A DNA stretch of 64,000 bases from Diploscapter coronatus (GCA_964036155.1 OZ038422.1:61403201-61467200); one strand, 5' to 3'. Shown: positions 50,237 to 63,706, numbered from the stretch's first letter. Program-made: numbers and translations. The notes: generated by a model from the sequence alone, not told the origin.

Positions 50237-52336
50237 ATGAGGATTGAACGACTTTTGAGCGTCGGTCAAAAATGGTGGCCCCTGTTTCTGGTGATCAACG
50301 TCCTCTTATTCAACGAGTACCTGATCTATTTCGTCAAAATCGGAATCACCTGTTCCTGGAAATGTCCGAAAGAGGGGTAATTTTTAAATCTTATGCCGTA
50401 TAAAGTTCGTTCTCGGGCCTATCTGTTAGAAAGCGAGAAAATAACTTGAATATGATTGTTTAATATTCTCGATTTAGTTGAAAATATAGTAGATTTTGGT
50501 TGGTAAGCATTTACTGGATGGAGCCCAGTTTTGGTAGTGGTTGGTCAGGCCACCCCACCTTTGCTAACAATCTCAGACCTTTTATACAAACTAGTTAGGC
50601 AGAACATAGGGAATCGACTTGAAGTATAACTCAATTGTTAGCTGGCTTTAATTTAGAATTGTACGATTTGGGAAAATGGGTCAATTTTAGATTAAATTTC
50701 TACTGAAGAATTGATAATGAATATTATCAAGACACTATCCTTTAACATGGTGATTTTAGATGTCGTCAAAACCATCTTCGAGCCTTTATGATTTCCGACA
50801 CCCACCTGCTAGGCATCTATACCGGGAATCGGTTCGACAAAATGAAAAGGTTCAAAAATGATTTTTCAAAAATTCGAGGATTTTTTAGAGAATGGCAAAT
50901 GTACCGTGCGTACCGCACTGCTGTGACGATTCTCCAGCCGGAAGTCGTATTTTTTCTAGGTGAGTGTTTAAAAACTTAAAGATCAAGAGCAAGCAATTTT
51001 TCTGAGATGTTCAAAAAGTCGGAGATTTAAAAACTCCTGAAAAATATCTATTTTATAGGTTCAAAAATTTAGGCGATTTAATGGACGAAGGTCAATGGAC
51101 TGACGAGGAGCTTTTCAAGAACTACGCGAAACAATTTCGGTCCATTTTCGGGGTGCCAGTCGGCTCGAACATACATCAATACGTCGTCGCGGGGAATCAC
51201 GATCTGGGATTTCACCATGCGTGAGAAATTTTCTTATCTTTTGAGAAGTTTTTTTTTTTTTTTAATTTTTTTTATTTTCAACAATTTTAGGATCCACCCT
51301 CTGAGAATCAATTGGTTCGAAAAGCATTTCAACCGGAGTTCGGTGGATCTTGTTCAGGTTAAAGGTGAGTAAAATCCTATTTTTGGTAAAAGCACTCCAA
51401 ATTGTTTGGGTAAAGATCCATAATTTTTGATAGACGACTCATTTTTGTGAAAAGGTTTTTATTTTTCGAAAATTTCCAGACTACCCCTTTGTGCTGATCA
51501 ACTCGATGGCTTTACACGGGGACGGGTGCCGATTTTGTTACGAGGCGGAGAAGAAAATCAACGCTTCGTCTCGAACCCTAGACTGCGCCAGAAATGAGAC
51601 CTGTGATTTGGCAGAGGCCCAGAAATTTCGCCCCTACAAAAAACCGATCATCCTGCAGCATTTCCCTCTGTTCAGGTATAAAAATAACATTCTTGAAAGG
51701 TTAACCAATTTTTAAGGGGGTGGCCTTTCAAAACTCTAATCTCTGCTCCTTTTTAATTAAAATCAGAACTTTAGAAAAACGGACGAGGATTGTGCGGAGA
51801 CCGAAGAAGACCAGGGCAAAACCACCACGATGAGACCAAAATGGGAGGCTTTGTCAGGTTTTTATTTAAACAACATTTTTAAGAATCCAGAATTTCAATT
51901 TTAGAGGAATCCACGGATTTCCTGATCCACTCCTTCCATCCCCGGGCCGTTTTTGGAGGCCATACTCATCGGACTTGCAAAAAAGAGTGGGGTTTAAAAA
52001 AAAAATTTAGAAAAATTGAACTTTTAGGTGGCGATACCCGGAAATTTTCACCGAATATACCGTGAATTCATTTTCCTGGCGAAATGGGGACGCACCAACA
52101 TTTTTGCTAGCTACCATAACTCCTAAAGGTTAGAAATTAGCGATTTTTTCAATTAGTTTCCAAATTGTTTTTTTCCAGAAGTCCTAGTCGAAACCTGCTA
52201 TTTACCTCGAGAATCTATCACCTTCGTAGTCTATGCTATCACTCTGATTATCATAATGATTTGGGCTTTCTACAATTTCTCCCTATTCATTTACTGTCGG
52301 CGATACGGACCGAGAAGTACCGAAAAGACCAAATAG
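50237..52336 (+). CDS. MPPE1/PGAP5-like metallophosphoesterase
   Basis: The start MRIERLLSVGQKWWPLFLVI leads into an N-terminal membrane anchor (residues about 15-38). Then come the metallophosphoesterase blocks in order: FMISDTHLLGIY, GDLMDEGQWTDEE, VAGNHDLGFHHA, LQHFPLFR and VFGGHTHRTC, with all expected Asp/His/Asn metal ligands present. After WRNGDAPTFLLATITP comes a C-terminal helix (about ITFVVYAITLIIIMIWAF) and a short basic tail ending TEKTK. The two anchors and these blocks match MPPE1 (PGAP5), which trims an ethanolamine-phosphate from GPI anchors at ER exit sites so that GPI proteins are exported. That function is inferred from the family. The polyadenylation signal is at 52525-52530. 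Eight or nine exons, about 390 residues. Confidence 0.9.
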
Positions 52337-52344
52337 TTTAACCT

Positions 52345-52445
52345 TTGATTTTAAAGGTACACAGCGTCATTTTACTCCCCGATCACAGGATAAACCCGGT
52401 ACCCTATCGGAGTAAAATGGCCCTGTCATTTTACGGGCATTTTTA
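52345..52445. repeat. Short inverted repeat after the MPPE1-like gene
   Basis: GTCATTTTACTCCCCGATC and CTATCGGAGTAAAATGGCCC face each other just after the stop codon, followed by a further GTCATTTTACGGGCA. It lies in the presumed 3' untranslated region and could fold in the transcript. It may be a small MITE. Confidence 0.5.
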
Positions 52446-52867
52446 TTTTTAGCAATTTTATTCATTTTTACACGTTACGAAAAATCGTAAATGCAACCAT
52501 TAGTCTTACAACTTTCTGAGTCTGAATAAATTATTTTCGAAAAATGTGCAGAACGTTTTTATTCTCGTGATGAAAGGTCAAATAAAGTCCCGAGAAGATT
52601 CCTCAAGAAAAAATCAAACTGTTTGACTGTTCATAAAAAACGATACTTTCAAAAAAAAAATCTTTTCGGAAAGTGCACCCCTCGAGAAAATTTAGGAGGT
52701 GGACTTGACAAAAAGACGGCTCAAATAGATACGAAGAATAATTATAAAAACGCAAATTTTGTTAGAATTTTTGCGGTGGAAACGATAATGAAAATTCACA
52801 AGTTTAGTGGTTCTGTATAAAATCCTAAACTCGCGCCAAAAATAGTTTAGGACGTCAAAATTTACAT
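52446..52867. other. Spacer between the MPPE1-like gene and the fold-back element
   Basis: Contains AATAAA at 52525-52530. The rest is AT-rich with no exon or repeat I can support. Confidence 0.45.
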
Positions 52868-54891
52868 TTAAGAGTGAATGTCACTAAGGACCAAAGTCGG
52901 TGTTTCCAGGGGTCTGTCGATTTGGCTGATTTTCACATATATTGTTCAGTTTTTCACGCTGATTCTCGTGGTACTATTCGTTTTTCACAAAAATTATTGT
53001 ATGCAGGATTACGGTAGCTTGAAGTTTTGAGAAATCCGACCTCAGAAAAAAATTCATAACTTTCTTATTTGTGGACTAAATCGAACGAGGTTTTCAGAAT
53101 TGAATAGCCCACGAAAAACTCTACAAATAATGTAACTACGACCATCTGCTAGGGCCAACAGTTTCCCGCCAAAAAAATAATTTCCGAAAAAGTGACCCTG
53201 GCCGACTGCAGTTTTTCATTTTTTTTACCCAAGTTAGAGTTTCGACCCCAAGCTGGAAATTGGCTTATTTTGTAGAGAATTAAATTCTGCATCTGAATAT
53301 GTAAAAATTTTCAAAAAAAAGGGTCGTCGAAACCACGAAAAATGCGTCCGAACGCATAAAACCAGGGTGATTATTACATAGTGTCAACTTTGACCCCCCA
53401 TAACTTTCTTATTTCTGAACCAAATTGAATGATTATTTTTTTATTTTGTAGATCTTGAATAGAAAAATAATTTTAAAATATAAAGAAAATTTTTAGACAT
53501 TAATTTTGGCGGGAAAAAATTAGCCTAAGTTACCCTATATACTCGTACTACGTTTACGCCTAAATTACGTTGGGAAAAATTCGTCCTTCTAGTATATTGT
53601 GTAGATGGACATGGTGAACAACTTTTGTTCCAAGACTGACCTCGGATTCACATTCGTATGAGCTCCAGAATTTTTTGAAGTATAATGGTCAAATTCAGCA
53701 TAATGCCTTTATAATATAAATTTTCAAAAAATCGTATCTCCCTATGTATGCGCATTCTAGAATAAGTTCTGGAACAAAAGGTGATCAACTCGAATAGCTC
53801 TACAAGATTTCATAGAAAACTCCGACATCAACTCACATTACATTTGTAAACACAATACGGGTATATAGGGTAACTTCGGATAATTTTTTCCCGCCAAAAT
53901 TAATTTTAAAAATTTTCTTTTTGTTTTTAATTTATTTTCCTATTCAAAATATACAAAATAAAAAAATAATCATTCAATTTGGTTCAGAAATAAGAAAGTT
54001 ATGGGGGGTCAAAGTTGACACTATGTAATAATCACCCTGGTTTTATGCGTTCGGACGCATTTTTCGTGGTTTCGACGACCCTTTTTTTTGAAAATTTTTA
54101 CAGATTCAAATGCAAAATTGAATTCTCTACAAAATAAGCCAATTTCCAGCTTGGGGTCGAAGCTCTAATTTGGGTAGAAAATTGAAAAACTGCGACCGGG
54201 TAAGAAACACATTTTCGATATTTTTTCGATTTTTGTAAATTTTGGCGGAAAATTATTGATCGTAGCAGGTGGTTGTAGCTACATTATTTATAGAGTTTTT
54301 CATGGGCTATCTAACACAAAAAACCGCATTCGATTTGGTCCACAAATGAGAAAGTTATAGGGAGTCAAATTTTGACATCCTATATAAGAATGCACTGGTT
54401 TTACGCATTTTTCGTGGTTTCGACGACCCTTTTTTTTGAAAATTTTTACATATTCAGATGTAAAATTTAATTCTCTACAAAATAAGCCAATTTCCAGCTT
54501 GGGGTCGAAGCTCTAATTTGGGGAAAAAATCGAAAAACTGCAGTCGGCCAGGGTCACTTTTTCGGAAATTATTTTTTTGGCGGAAAACTGTTGGCCCTAG
54601 CAGATGGTCGTAGTTACATTATTTGTAGAGTTTTTCGTGGGCTATTCAATTCTGAAAACCTCGTTCGATTTAGTCCACAAATAAGAAAGTTATGAATTTT
54701 TTTCTGAGGTCGGATTTCTCAAAACTTCAAGCTACCGTAATCCTGCATACAATAATTTTTGTGAAAAACGAATAGTACCACGAGAATCAGCGTGAAAAAC
54801 TGAACAATATATGTGAAAATCAGCCAAATCGACAGACCCCTGGAAACACCCCTTTACTAAGACTTTGGTTTTTCCTGACATTCACTCTTAA
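52868..54891. mobile_element. 2-kb fold-back element bounded by TTAA
   Basis: The sequence is almost entirely an inverted repeat. The outer ends are GAGTGAATGTCA (from 52872) and TGACATTCACTC (to 54887), each flanked by TTAA (52868-52871 and 54888-54891). The left arm (to about 53560) pairs with the right arm (from about 53840). Examples are CAGCGTGAAAAACTGAACAA on the right against its complement on the left, and TGTCAACTTTGACCCCCCAT against its complement near 54003-54022. The loop is about 250 bases. The right arm is longer because a block around 54060-54190 is repeated near 54400-54540. No transposase frame is present. A TTAA target fits piggyBac-like transposition, although the termini lack the usual CC start. 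If TA is the true target, a Tc/mariner-type mover is possible. Confidence 0.8.
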
Positions 54892-55868
54892 CAGATATTG
54901 CGCGAGCGCTCGCCAAAAACCGTTATCAAAAAATCAAAAATCAATAAAAATTCATTGATAAAAGGCTCAGAAGAAAAATCAGGGATGGATCTATTACCAA
55001 ATAAAATCGGGGAGAGGGATAAAATTATCTATTACAAGTTGAATTCGAATTTGAGAAAAAGGGTGAATTCTAAAATTTGCGAGAAAATCCACCAATTTTC
55101 GAAAAAAAAACATGGGTTAAATAGGGACACACTCACGAAAAATAAGATTAAAAAAATCTGTAGAAAATATTGATAAACCTCAACAAAAATCAAGTAGAAA
55201 ATGAGGAAAGAATGAATTTTTGCAAAAAAAAAGGATTAAATCAAAACACAAGTTTGGCGGGATGTTTAGCCAAAATTTGATCATTTGACTATCCGTCCAC
55301 TTTTCCAAACTTAAAATTTCACACCAAAAATCAGCAAAAAGACGAACTTGGATATTCTAGAACACGAAAAAATCAATGAACAAAACAAAAATCAGAAAAT
55401 GATGGGGCCCGGATTGTTCTATGAAAATTAGAAATTGAGGGGAATTTGAAAACTCAGTTAAAAATTATATCCCCTAAATTTCTGGAGCAAAATAATTAGA
55501 TTTTGCGTCAGAGAATTAGGAAAAAATTAAATATGAAAATGTGCTGACGCAAAATGTTTTATTTTATTTTCTCTCGAATGAAACCACGGTTAATGGGCTG
55601 AATTTGGGGATAGGGAAGAGGGGGTGAGGGCGGTCCATTTTGGGCAACTGCAAAGAAGATTGGAGAGAGGGGAAGGAAGGGATGAGCGAGCCATTTACCT
55701 GAAAAAGCAAATCGTTATTAAAGCAACTATTTTTTAGATTCGGAAAAGTTGATCATATAATTTTATTTATATTTTAGAAGAAATTTCTAAAAAAAAAAGA
55801 TAAAATTCTACCATTCCAATAAAAAATTAATTGTTTTTAAGTCTAATTTTAACAAAAGAGCACAAATT
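54892..55868. other. Spacer downstream of kin-19
   Basis: A-rich plus strand between the fold-back element and the kin-19 stop. It includes a purine-rich block at 55600-55700, probably 3' untranslated sequence of kin-19. A candidate polyadenylation signal is TTTATT on the plus strand at 55558-55563. No separate gene seen. Confidence 0.45.
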
Positions 55869-58800
55869 TTACTTGGGAAGAGGAGGAGCATTGGTGTTGG
55901 AGAGGGGGGCGCCGGTCGATCCGATATTCCCGTCCTGAAAATTAGGAGATTATTCAAATGTGATCTCTTAAAGTTCATAATTTAGAGGAAAAGCATTACA
56001 ATTAGAGATTTTAAATCCTCAACAGTTCCAAAAATAATACCTCAAAATTATTTGGGCTTCGATCTAAGTCAATTTTACCTGAGTGAGTCCCTGAGTGGGT
56101 CCTCCCTGTGACTGCGTGGACGTCATTTGTGCGCCGGCCTGGAATTTCCAATTTGAAAACATTTTAAAAAGTCGTCCGTGACTCGATCGCTTATCATTAA
56201 TTCAAATTAAATACTCTTAGAAAAAGTTAAAAATATTTTGAATAAACTTGACGGAAAGTAGGAAGTAAAGAGGACAAATTTTAAGGGGAAGCTAGTTTTA
56301 CATTTGAGGGTAATTTCAAATTCCACACCTGATTCAAATCTATCTGAGGTAGAGTTAAACTATAGTTTTGGATTTTCAAAAATTGCAGACCTGTCCGGCT
56401 CCGCTAGTGCCGGCTTGCGCGCCTCCGTTGCCGCCGGCGATTGCCTGAGACTGCGACGCCTTTTGCTTCAGCATCGTCCAGTCGAACGTGTAATCGTACT
56501 GAAAAATAATTAGTTTTATTTATTTTTAAATTTTGTTTTTCATTTTTCAAGTTTTAACTTTTTTATGATGATCACTCCCAAAGAGGGAAAAATTTTAATC
56601 CGATTATAACAATTTTAGAGTTCAATCGAAAACTGGTATCATAGATTTTTTATCAAACAGCAATTTTCAGAATAAAAAGTGAAACAAAAACGATTTTTAT
56701 GGCTCATTGTAGTCATTACCCTATTTTCTGAAAAATATCATAGAAAAAGGGGTGATGACTACAAAGGATCATTTTTTAAAATAATTTTGTGAAATTCAAC
56801 TTTTCCGTACCTGGTGGTTGAGAGTCCTGAAGAGAATGCGGAACAACTGGCGAAGGTACATGTAGTCGGGTGCCTCATCGAAGCGGAGACCTCTGCAAAA
56901 AAATCGATAAATTTCAACAAAAATTGATTTTCTAATATTTTGGCTAAAATCTTCTTTTTCTTCATTTTTTTAAGATTTTATTTTTCCAACCTTGTGTAGT
57001 TGAGGTACATGGGGAACTCGGCGGGGAATCCCTTGCACAGATGCTCGACGCTGGTCGTCATTTTCTGGAAGTTTCAAATTTTTGTAAAAAAAAAACAAAA
57101 TTTTGATTTTTTGCAATTTCTATTTACAGGTATCCGAAATTTACAGAGAACCTAATTTCATCCGAGGTTCATGAAGCTATGTAGAACTTTATTTCAAGCA
57201 TTTCTCTTTTCCATTTCGTTAAAAATGAGGGGTTTTTTTCCTATTTTAAAATAAAACTCTCAGGATTAATTGAGTTTTTTCAAGTACTTCCATAATTCAT
57301 TTCAGGCTTTCCTACATGAAAAATTAGAATTAAAAAAAAAGAAAGAAACTTCAGTTTTAAATTAAAGTGAATCAAATTTCCAACCTTCTCGGAGATCTTC
57401 TCGTACTTCTGCTTCTTGGTGGCCGCTTTGAGGCCCTGCCAGGGCAGAGTGCCCCGGTTGAAGTACATCAGCACGTAGCCCAGCGACTCCATGTCGTCCC
57501 TGCAATTTTTGAATTTTATTTTCTAACATCTTAAACTTCGAGTAAGGTTAAAAGTACATGTCTTCCAAAGTATTTAATTTAAAGTACGGTCTAAGTGCCT
57601 ACCTTCTGCTCTGCTCGATGCCGAGATGCGCGTTGATGGACGCGTAGCGGGCCGTGCCGGTCAGATTCTTATCCTCCCGGTACGGAATGTGAGTGCGCGT
57701 GCGCGAGTCACGGAATCTGAAAAGAAAAAACCGATTTTCAAAAATTAGTTTTAATTCGATATTTTATTTATTATTTGAATAGTAGCTCTTTTGAAAGAAA
57801 AGTATGTTTCAGAAATTCAATATTCTCAAACCAACCAACCAATAGAGTGGGGTAGCTTAAATTTGAAACATTGCAAAAGTTTCAATTCGTCATGGTTTCA
57901 AACAAACAAATAAAGAGGCGGGGTATATTTGACAAGTTTGCAAAATTCCGACTCACTTCTTGGCGAGTCCGAAGTCGATGAGGAACAGCTTGTTGCAGTG
58001 GCGGCCAATGCCCATCAGGAAGTTGTCGGGCTGAAACTCGCAACATTTTATTTCTGACCTAATGTACAACTTTTTTAGGTCTGATCTGATTTCTGTTTTT
58101 TTTACTTCTAGCCATATTGACCAGTCTTTTTACCTTCTACCATAATTGGTAAAAATTAGGCTAAATCATTATTTTTCTTTTAACTTTAACGTTTTTTTTT
58201 TTTTTTTAAATATAATTTTTGTAAGTTCAACCTTGATGTCCCTGTGGATGAAATTCTTCACGTGGACGTACTCGATTCGTCCAATCATCTGATCAGCGAG
58301 CATCAGGACCGTCTGCAATGTATATTAAATTTTTTTTTTTTAATATTGTCAATTTTTAATAAAATTTTTGAATTCACATGAAATCCATGAAAACTGTCTA
58401 TTAATTCTTCAAAATCTCAAAAATGCCCTCGTGTTTTGTTGTACTTTCGTTTTTAAAAAGTTGAACACTTTTATTTTTGAGTCATGTGTTAACATTCCCT
58501 TCAAAAATCTCGTCTTTCTAAAAATGTTTTCATCTTTCTAAAAATCCATATCTTATCTATTCTTTCTTCGTTTAGATAATGCATTTCTTTTTCTCTCTCC
58601 ATTTCTAACGATCTCTTTCCTCTTTAAAAGGAGAGAAATTTAGCATATTCTATAAAGCAAGAATCTCTTTCCTCTTTCGTTTCACTATTATTTTCTTCAT
58701 AATTGCATCTCCGCTCTAGAACAAATATATACACTGCGTGAATGAAAGACTATCCTCTGGAAAATAAAAATAACGCAACTTCTTTCTTCTTTAGAGAAAA

Positions 58801-60422
58801 ATGCAAAATAAGTGCGAAAGTGGATACAAAATGGGTTCATTTTGGGTGCACATCCTCAAAAATGCATTTTTTTGAAAAAAAAAAAAAAAACATTTTCCAA
58901 AACTTATAGGAAAATTTATCCACTCTAAATCACAAAATATTTCAAAAATCCAGAAAAACTTCGATCCGTTCCAAAATGAGACCGATTTCAAGTTTTCTCA
59001 AGCGTTATTTCCACGCAATTACGCTATAGAACGCCTCTCTTATAGCTGAAAAAAGAAGGAGAAAAAATCTTCGGAAAAGAAACACTTGAAAGGAAGCAGA
59101 AAAAAGGAAGAAATAGAAGAATCGCGAATACAATTGTCATGCTTCTACGTGCGACTCTTTTGTCTTGTTTTTGATCTTTAAACTCTCTCGTTTTCCTGCC
59201 CTCTAATCCATAAAGCTTACTGGATCAAGTCGACTTTCAGGTTATCTCAAGCTTTTCCCATTTTGCAGAAAATTTCAATTTCTGCAAAAATACCACCTTA
59301 AAATTGAATTCTCCGTGATAAAATTCGAGCTTTTTCTATGTTTATGATTATTTTTGATCGAACTTTGTATCTCTATCATGCTAGTTTTAACTGTTTTGCA
59401 AAAATGATTTACAAGATTCATAGCAGAAATTTCTCGTGAAATTCAATTTTTTAGATCTTAGATCCACCCACATAGAATTTTGCACAGTACATTTTATGCG
59501 GCAAAATTGCAATTTTACACCCCGCCCCTTCTTAATTAGGCCCTGCCCACTGACCTTCATAGTGAAGCGGCGACTGCAGAAGTTGAAGAGGTCTTCGAGC
59601 GAGGGTCCAAGCAGATCCATGACGAGCACATTGTACTCCCTCTCCGTGCCGTACCTGGAAAATCAATAATTAAGTGCCGTATATCAATCATGTTGAGACC
59701 CTATGCTTCAATACAAGGTTAATTCGAACGTACCAGCGAATGTGTGGAATGCCGACGCCGCCCTGCAGAATGCGATAGACCTTGCTCTCATACAGCAACT
59801 GGGGGTGGCGAGCCTGAAATAGTCACATTTATAATTTACTCAAAACTGACGGTTCAGGAAAAACAAGGAATTCACTAAGCAACAAGTAACCACTTTCGGG
59901 TATGGGGCGGGCGATTTGTAACAAAACTTACGGGGAGTTCTTCATAACGCTACAAATCGCCTCACAGCTCCATTTTTAGCCTGTTTTAGGTTTCTGATAA
60001 GATTTTATTGGGTCAAAAATTAGACTTTTATTTCGCGAATTTTGGGAACTGACCCGATTGCTTTCCAACTTGATGGCGACCTCTTCGCCGTTCGTCACGT
60101 TGATCGAGACGTAGATGTCGCCGAACGAGCCCGATCCGATTTTCCTGCAAATTTAGAAAGTTGATTTTAAATTTCTCGAAATAGTCATTTTAAAAAATTC
60201 AGAAAAAGTGATCAAATTCGATATTTGTCTATCCAAAACGATAATTTCTAACATTTTCTTAGAAACAAATATCAGTTTTCTTATCAACTCTTTAAAAGAA
60301 GTTCTTTTCACTTCTTTAAAGATCAAATTTTGGAAAGGGGTCTTTTTTAGTTTTTATACTAACCTGATGAGTTTGTACTTGGTCGCGACGATGAAATCCT
60401 TGCCTGTGTTAATGCTGGCCAT
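55869..60422 (-). CDS. kin-19: Casein kinase 1 alpha
   Basis: A Ser/Thr kinase of the CK1 alpha group. It primes beta-catenin in the Wnt destruction complex and has further roles in cell division and cell fate. The start [19 protein letters not shown] is followed by the glycine loop [13 protein letters not shown], the catalytic lysine in [47 protein letters not shown], the catalytic loop [34 protein letters not shown], the CK1 signature [40 protein letters not shown] and [20 protein letters not shown]. The core is nearly identical to C. elegans KIN-19. The tail after WTMLKQKAS is Gly/Ala/Gln-rich, spread over several small exons, and ends [10 protein letters not shown]. One intron (58314-59571) is 1.26 kb and pyrimidine-rich. 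An acceptor five bases before the ATG points to a 5' UTR exon or trans-splicing. Confidence 0.96.
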
Positions 60423-60427
60423 GTTTG

Positions 60428-63400
60428 CTAAAATTTGAAAATTTGAAACATTTCAAAAAGATGCTTTTCAAAAATAATGAAAGTCACCAAAATATGACAA
60501 ATCAGTGGTGATCTATCGCATTTTGAAAGAAATTTAAAGTTTTCCTCCAAAACCGAAAATTACTAAGCCCTCAACGAAATCAATTGAACTTTCAAACATT
60601 TTCCCGAGGGAGTACGATAAAAATGTTCAGTTCAGCAAAAAATCGGGAAAATATCAGATTGAGAAGCGAATGACAACTCAACTCTTTGAGAGAAAAGGGA
60701 GAGGGGAAAGAGAGACTAGGCCAGTATCGACACTTTATCAATTTTCCACTACGCTCACACATCGATCGACGCTTGTAAGCGCAGATCGTAAAAAGCCTTT
60801 GGGAAGAGATGCAGAAAATCGATAATCTAGGGGCGGAGTTAAGAAATCAATCAAAATTAAGACTTTCCAAAAACCTGTGCAAAGGAGATTTAGAATATCC
60901 GGCTAATTTCCGGCTTAACCGAATTTGGAAAGCGAGTTTCGTAACGAACTTAAAAGCGTAGAGCAAAGACGTCACATGGTGTTGACAAGTTTGAAACATA
61001 GGGGTGGGGGACTTGCAAATTTGAGAGCTGACGAGTGAAAATAAAAAAAATGAGATTTCCGAATTTTAAAAGTTCATGTTTCGAAAAGTCCAGAATATAA
61101 AATGCCTATTCAAAGAAAAGTAAACTTGCTCCTAGGGATAGTTGAAAGTTCAAAAGTCTGGTTCTTGAAAATTTGAAAGTCAGGTCGTAAATTTTTATTT
61201 CGAGGGTCAGAATTGAATGTTTCAAGTTCCCGTGTTTGTTCCCAACTCACCAGAGAGTTGGCGTCACTCGGATGTCGAACTGGGGGAAGTTTGGTTGGAT
61301 TTGGATGGAACGGGGTTGGATCCGATCGATCTGAGGCAGTCCAACACAGCTAATGGAGGCAAGTTGAGGATGGAACGCCTTGCAAAATGAAAAAATGAAA
61401 ACCAATATTCTAATTTCTCGAGGAATTAAAAAACCGACAATGTTTACGGAGAAAAAGAGATTTCGAGAAAGAATGGAGTTTCCGAAATGGAGAAAATAAA
61501 AACACGTGGAAAGTGACGAATTGCGAAATGAGATAGTGAGTAATGGAGGAAATCGAGAAATTTAGGCGAAATCTTGCGCAGAATTAGAAATATTTGAAAA
61601 TTTTAGGAATCTTGAAAAGGGGTAGTTTTTCTAAAAAAATTTGAAAAAAGAAAATTCGGGCCGAATAAAAAATTTCTGAAGAGCCCAAGTTTTGAACCGA
61701 ACTCACAGAAATTGTCGAACCAGCAGTAATTTGAACCTTCTTGAAGTCGAAATTCGACGAAAATTTGTCGAAAGTTTGAAATTTGCGCGAAAAAGCCCCA
61801 GTCGCAAAAGTGCGAAACCAGAAACTCGTTCGTTTTTCCTGTTCGAGTACAAATTTACAAATCGCTGGAAAATCGAGGAAGCAATCTAACAAATTGGCCA
61901 ACTTTGACACTCAGGTAAATTTTTTCCCCTCCTAATTACTAAAAATCACTTACAATTCAACACATTTTTTCAAGGGAACCCTCAAAAATCAATTTTCCCT
62001 GAAATAATCTGGAAAGTGCAATGTTCCGCCTCACCTTTATCGATTTTCCGGGGAAATCGGAAGAAATCGATATTCGACGGGTTCAAAATCGCGCAAGGCA
62101 TATGATTTTCGTATCAGCTGATTGATTTTTAACGCTGAAATTGGGCCGAATTCGGGTTAGATCGAAGGAAGGAAAAGGTGAAACTCGCGATAGTCAGGGA
62201 GAAGGGGCTAGGCATTGGTACGGAGAGGCTGTGTATCTGGGCGAAATAGTGTGCGAAAGGGGAGACACCAAGAAACCAAAAAATTCGAAATATCACTGCA
62301 TTTCTAGAGAGAAAACGAACAGGGAAGGAAATAGTTAGAGGAAAAGAGAGAGTCAGGCGGTTAGAGAAAGAAATAGTTGGGGAAAGATGCTGCCTGTAGC
62401 AAATCGATAGAGAGCGCAGATGGAAAGAGGGGGAAAATAGAGTGGGAAAAGGGGAGAGAGCAGGAAAAAATGGGGTAGAGAGCAAAAGTTAGAGAGTCGA
62501 TTGGCTGCCGTTTTCTCTGGCCTCTCTCGATCTAAGTGCTCTCTAGCTTGCCTCTTTCTCTATGTCTTTTACTTTTCCATAATGTTTCGCCCTTTGCATC
62601 AGCCGCTCCTAGCAAAGCGACACGATTTTCCCCCAGTCGGAGAGCGCGCCGCGTTTTCGTTTTTCCCCCGAATAAGATGAAAAAATCGAGAGAACTCCTA
62701 GCAAAAAATCATGATCTGAAAAAGTGCGGGAATACAATTTTTGAGGACTGGAAATACTCTTTTGGGGAACTTTGGAAGTAGTTGGGCATCTTTAGTCAAT
62801 TCTGGGAGTTGATTTGACGTCATGAGCTTTCCAAAAGTTGATCTTCATCTGGAAATAAGCTGATTAGTGAAAAATCTGCAAAGCTGACGAAAATATCTCA
62901 TCGGCGAGAACAAAATTGGTATCTGAGAAATTAGGAAAAATTGCAAATATTTATTTTTCAATCAACTTTAAACAAGCAGAGTGCTAACAAGAAAAGTAAA
63001 GCGAAAGACTAAACTTAGCGATTTCTAAAAAATGAAATCTTTAAAAGGCAGCAGTAGCGCCTTTCAACCCATATTTTGCGAACTTGAGTGTAAGAAAGAA
63101 TACGGTAATTTCGATACCTGGAAAACTGATACTCCTTGAATTTTGTAATTTTCAAAACCGGATGGGATAAAGAAAATTCCTAATTTCAACTCTATTGAGC
63201 ACTTGAAAACGATATAATATTAAAGCACAAGTTTAGAGAAATTTGCATTTTTCATCTAGAGCTTTCGAATTGCTACAAATTTCCCCTAAAATCACTGAAT
63301 TGATTAACAATTTTAAATGGATTCACAGATATTTACAAGCAAACTTTCTTAAATGAATAACAAAAATGTCATGATTTAAAAAGAAGAAACATAACGAGCT

Positions 63401-63527
63401 GATTTTTTCGTCATTATTATCCTCAAAAAATTCAAACCAATCAGCTCATCGAGTCAAATTCAAATGAAAATATTTAATCCAAAATTTGGAGGTTCAAAAA
63501 TTTTAAATATTCATAATTTGGGCTTCT
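60428..63527. other. Upstream region of kin-19
   Basis: About 3.1 kb without a supported coding exon. On the minus strand a consensus donor (CTCTG followed by GTGAGT) at about 61252 closes a GC-richer block (61253-61385). This is a good candidate for a non-coding first exon of kin-19, spliced to the acceptor at 60428. A purine-rich tract on the plus strand at 62330-62500, then a pyrimidine-rich and GC-rich segment to about 62670, may be promoter. Confidence 0.45.
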
Positions 63528-63706
63528 TGTAAAAGCCGCACACCTGACAAGTAGGGTTATGGGCCTAGGTTGGGTAGGCTAGACTTAACAGTATCTAGAA
63601 ATACTCTACTCATATTGCTCATCATTTTGAGACCGAATATAGACTACCTTTCATACCCCTATACCCTTTTACACAGTCATATATTTTCACGTGTACGGCT
63701 TTTACA
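63528..63706. mobile_element. 179-bp MITE with TGTAAAAGCCG termini
   Basis: Inverted repeats TGTAAAAGCCGCACACCTG (left) and its near complement CACGTGTACGGCTTTTACA (right) match at 17 of 19 positions. No target duplication is clear. It has no coding capacity and lies just past the 3' end of the last gene. Confidence 0.6.

Noticed and set aside
62129..62485. 118-codon open frame on the minus strand upstream of kin-19
   Set aside because: Low-complexity Ser/Phe/Pro product caused by a GA-rich plus strand, with no similarity.
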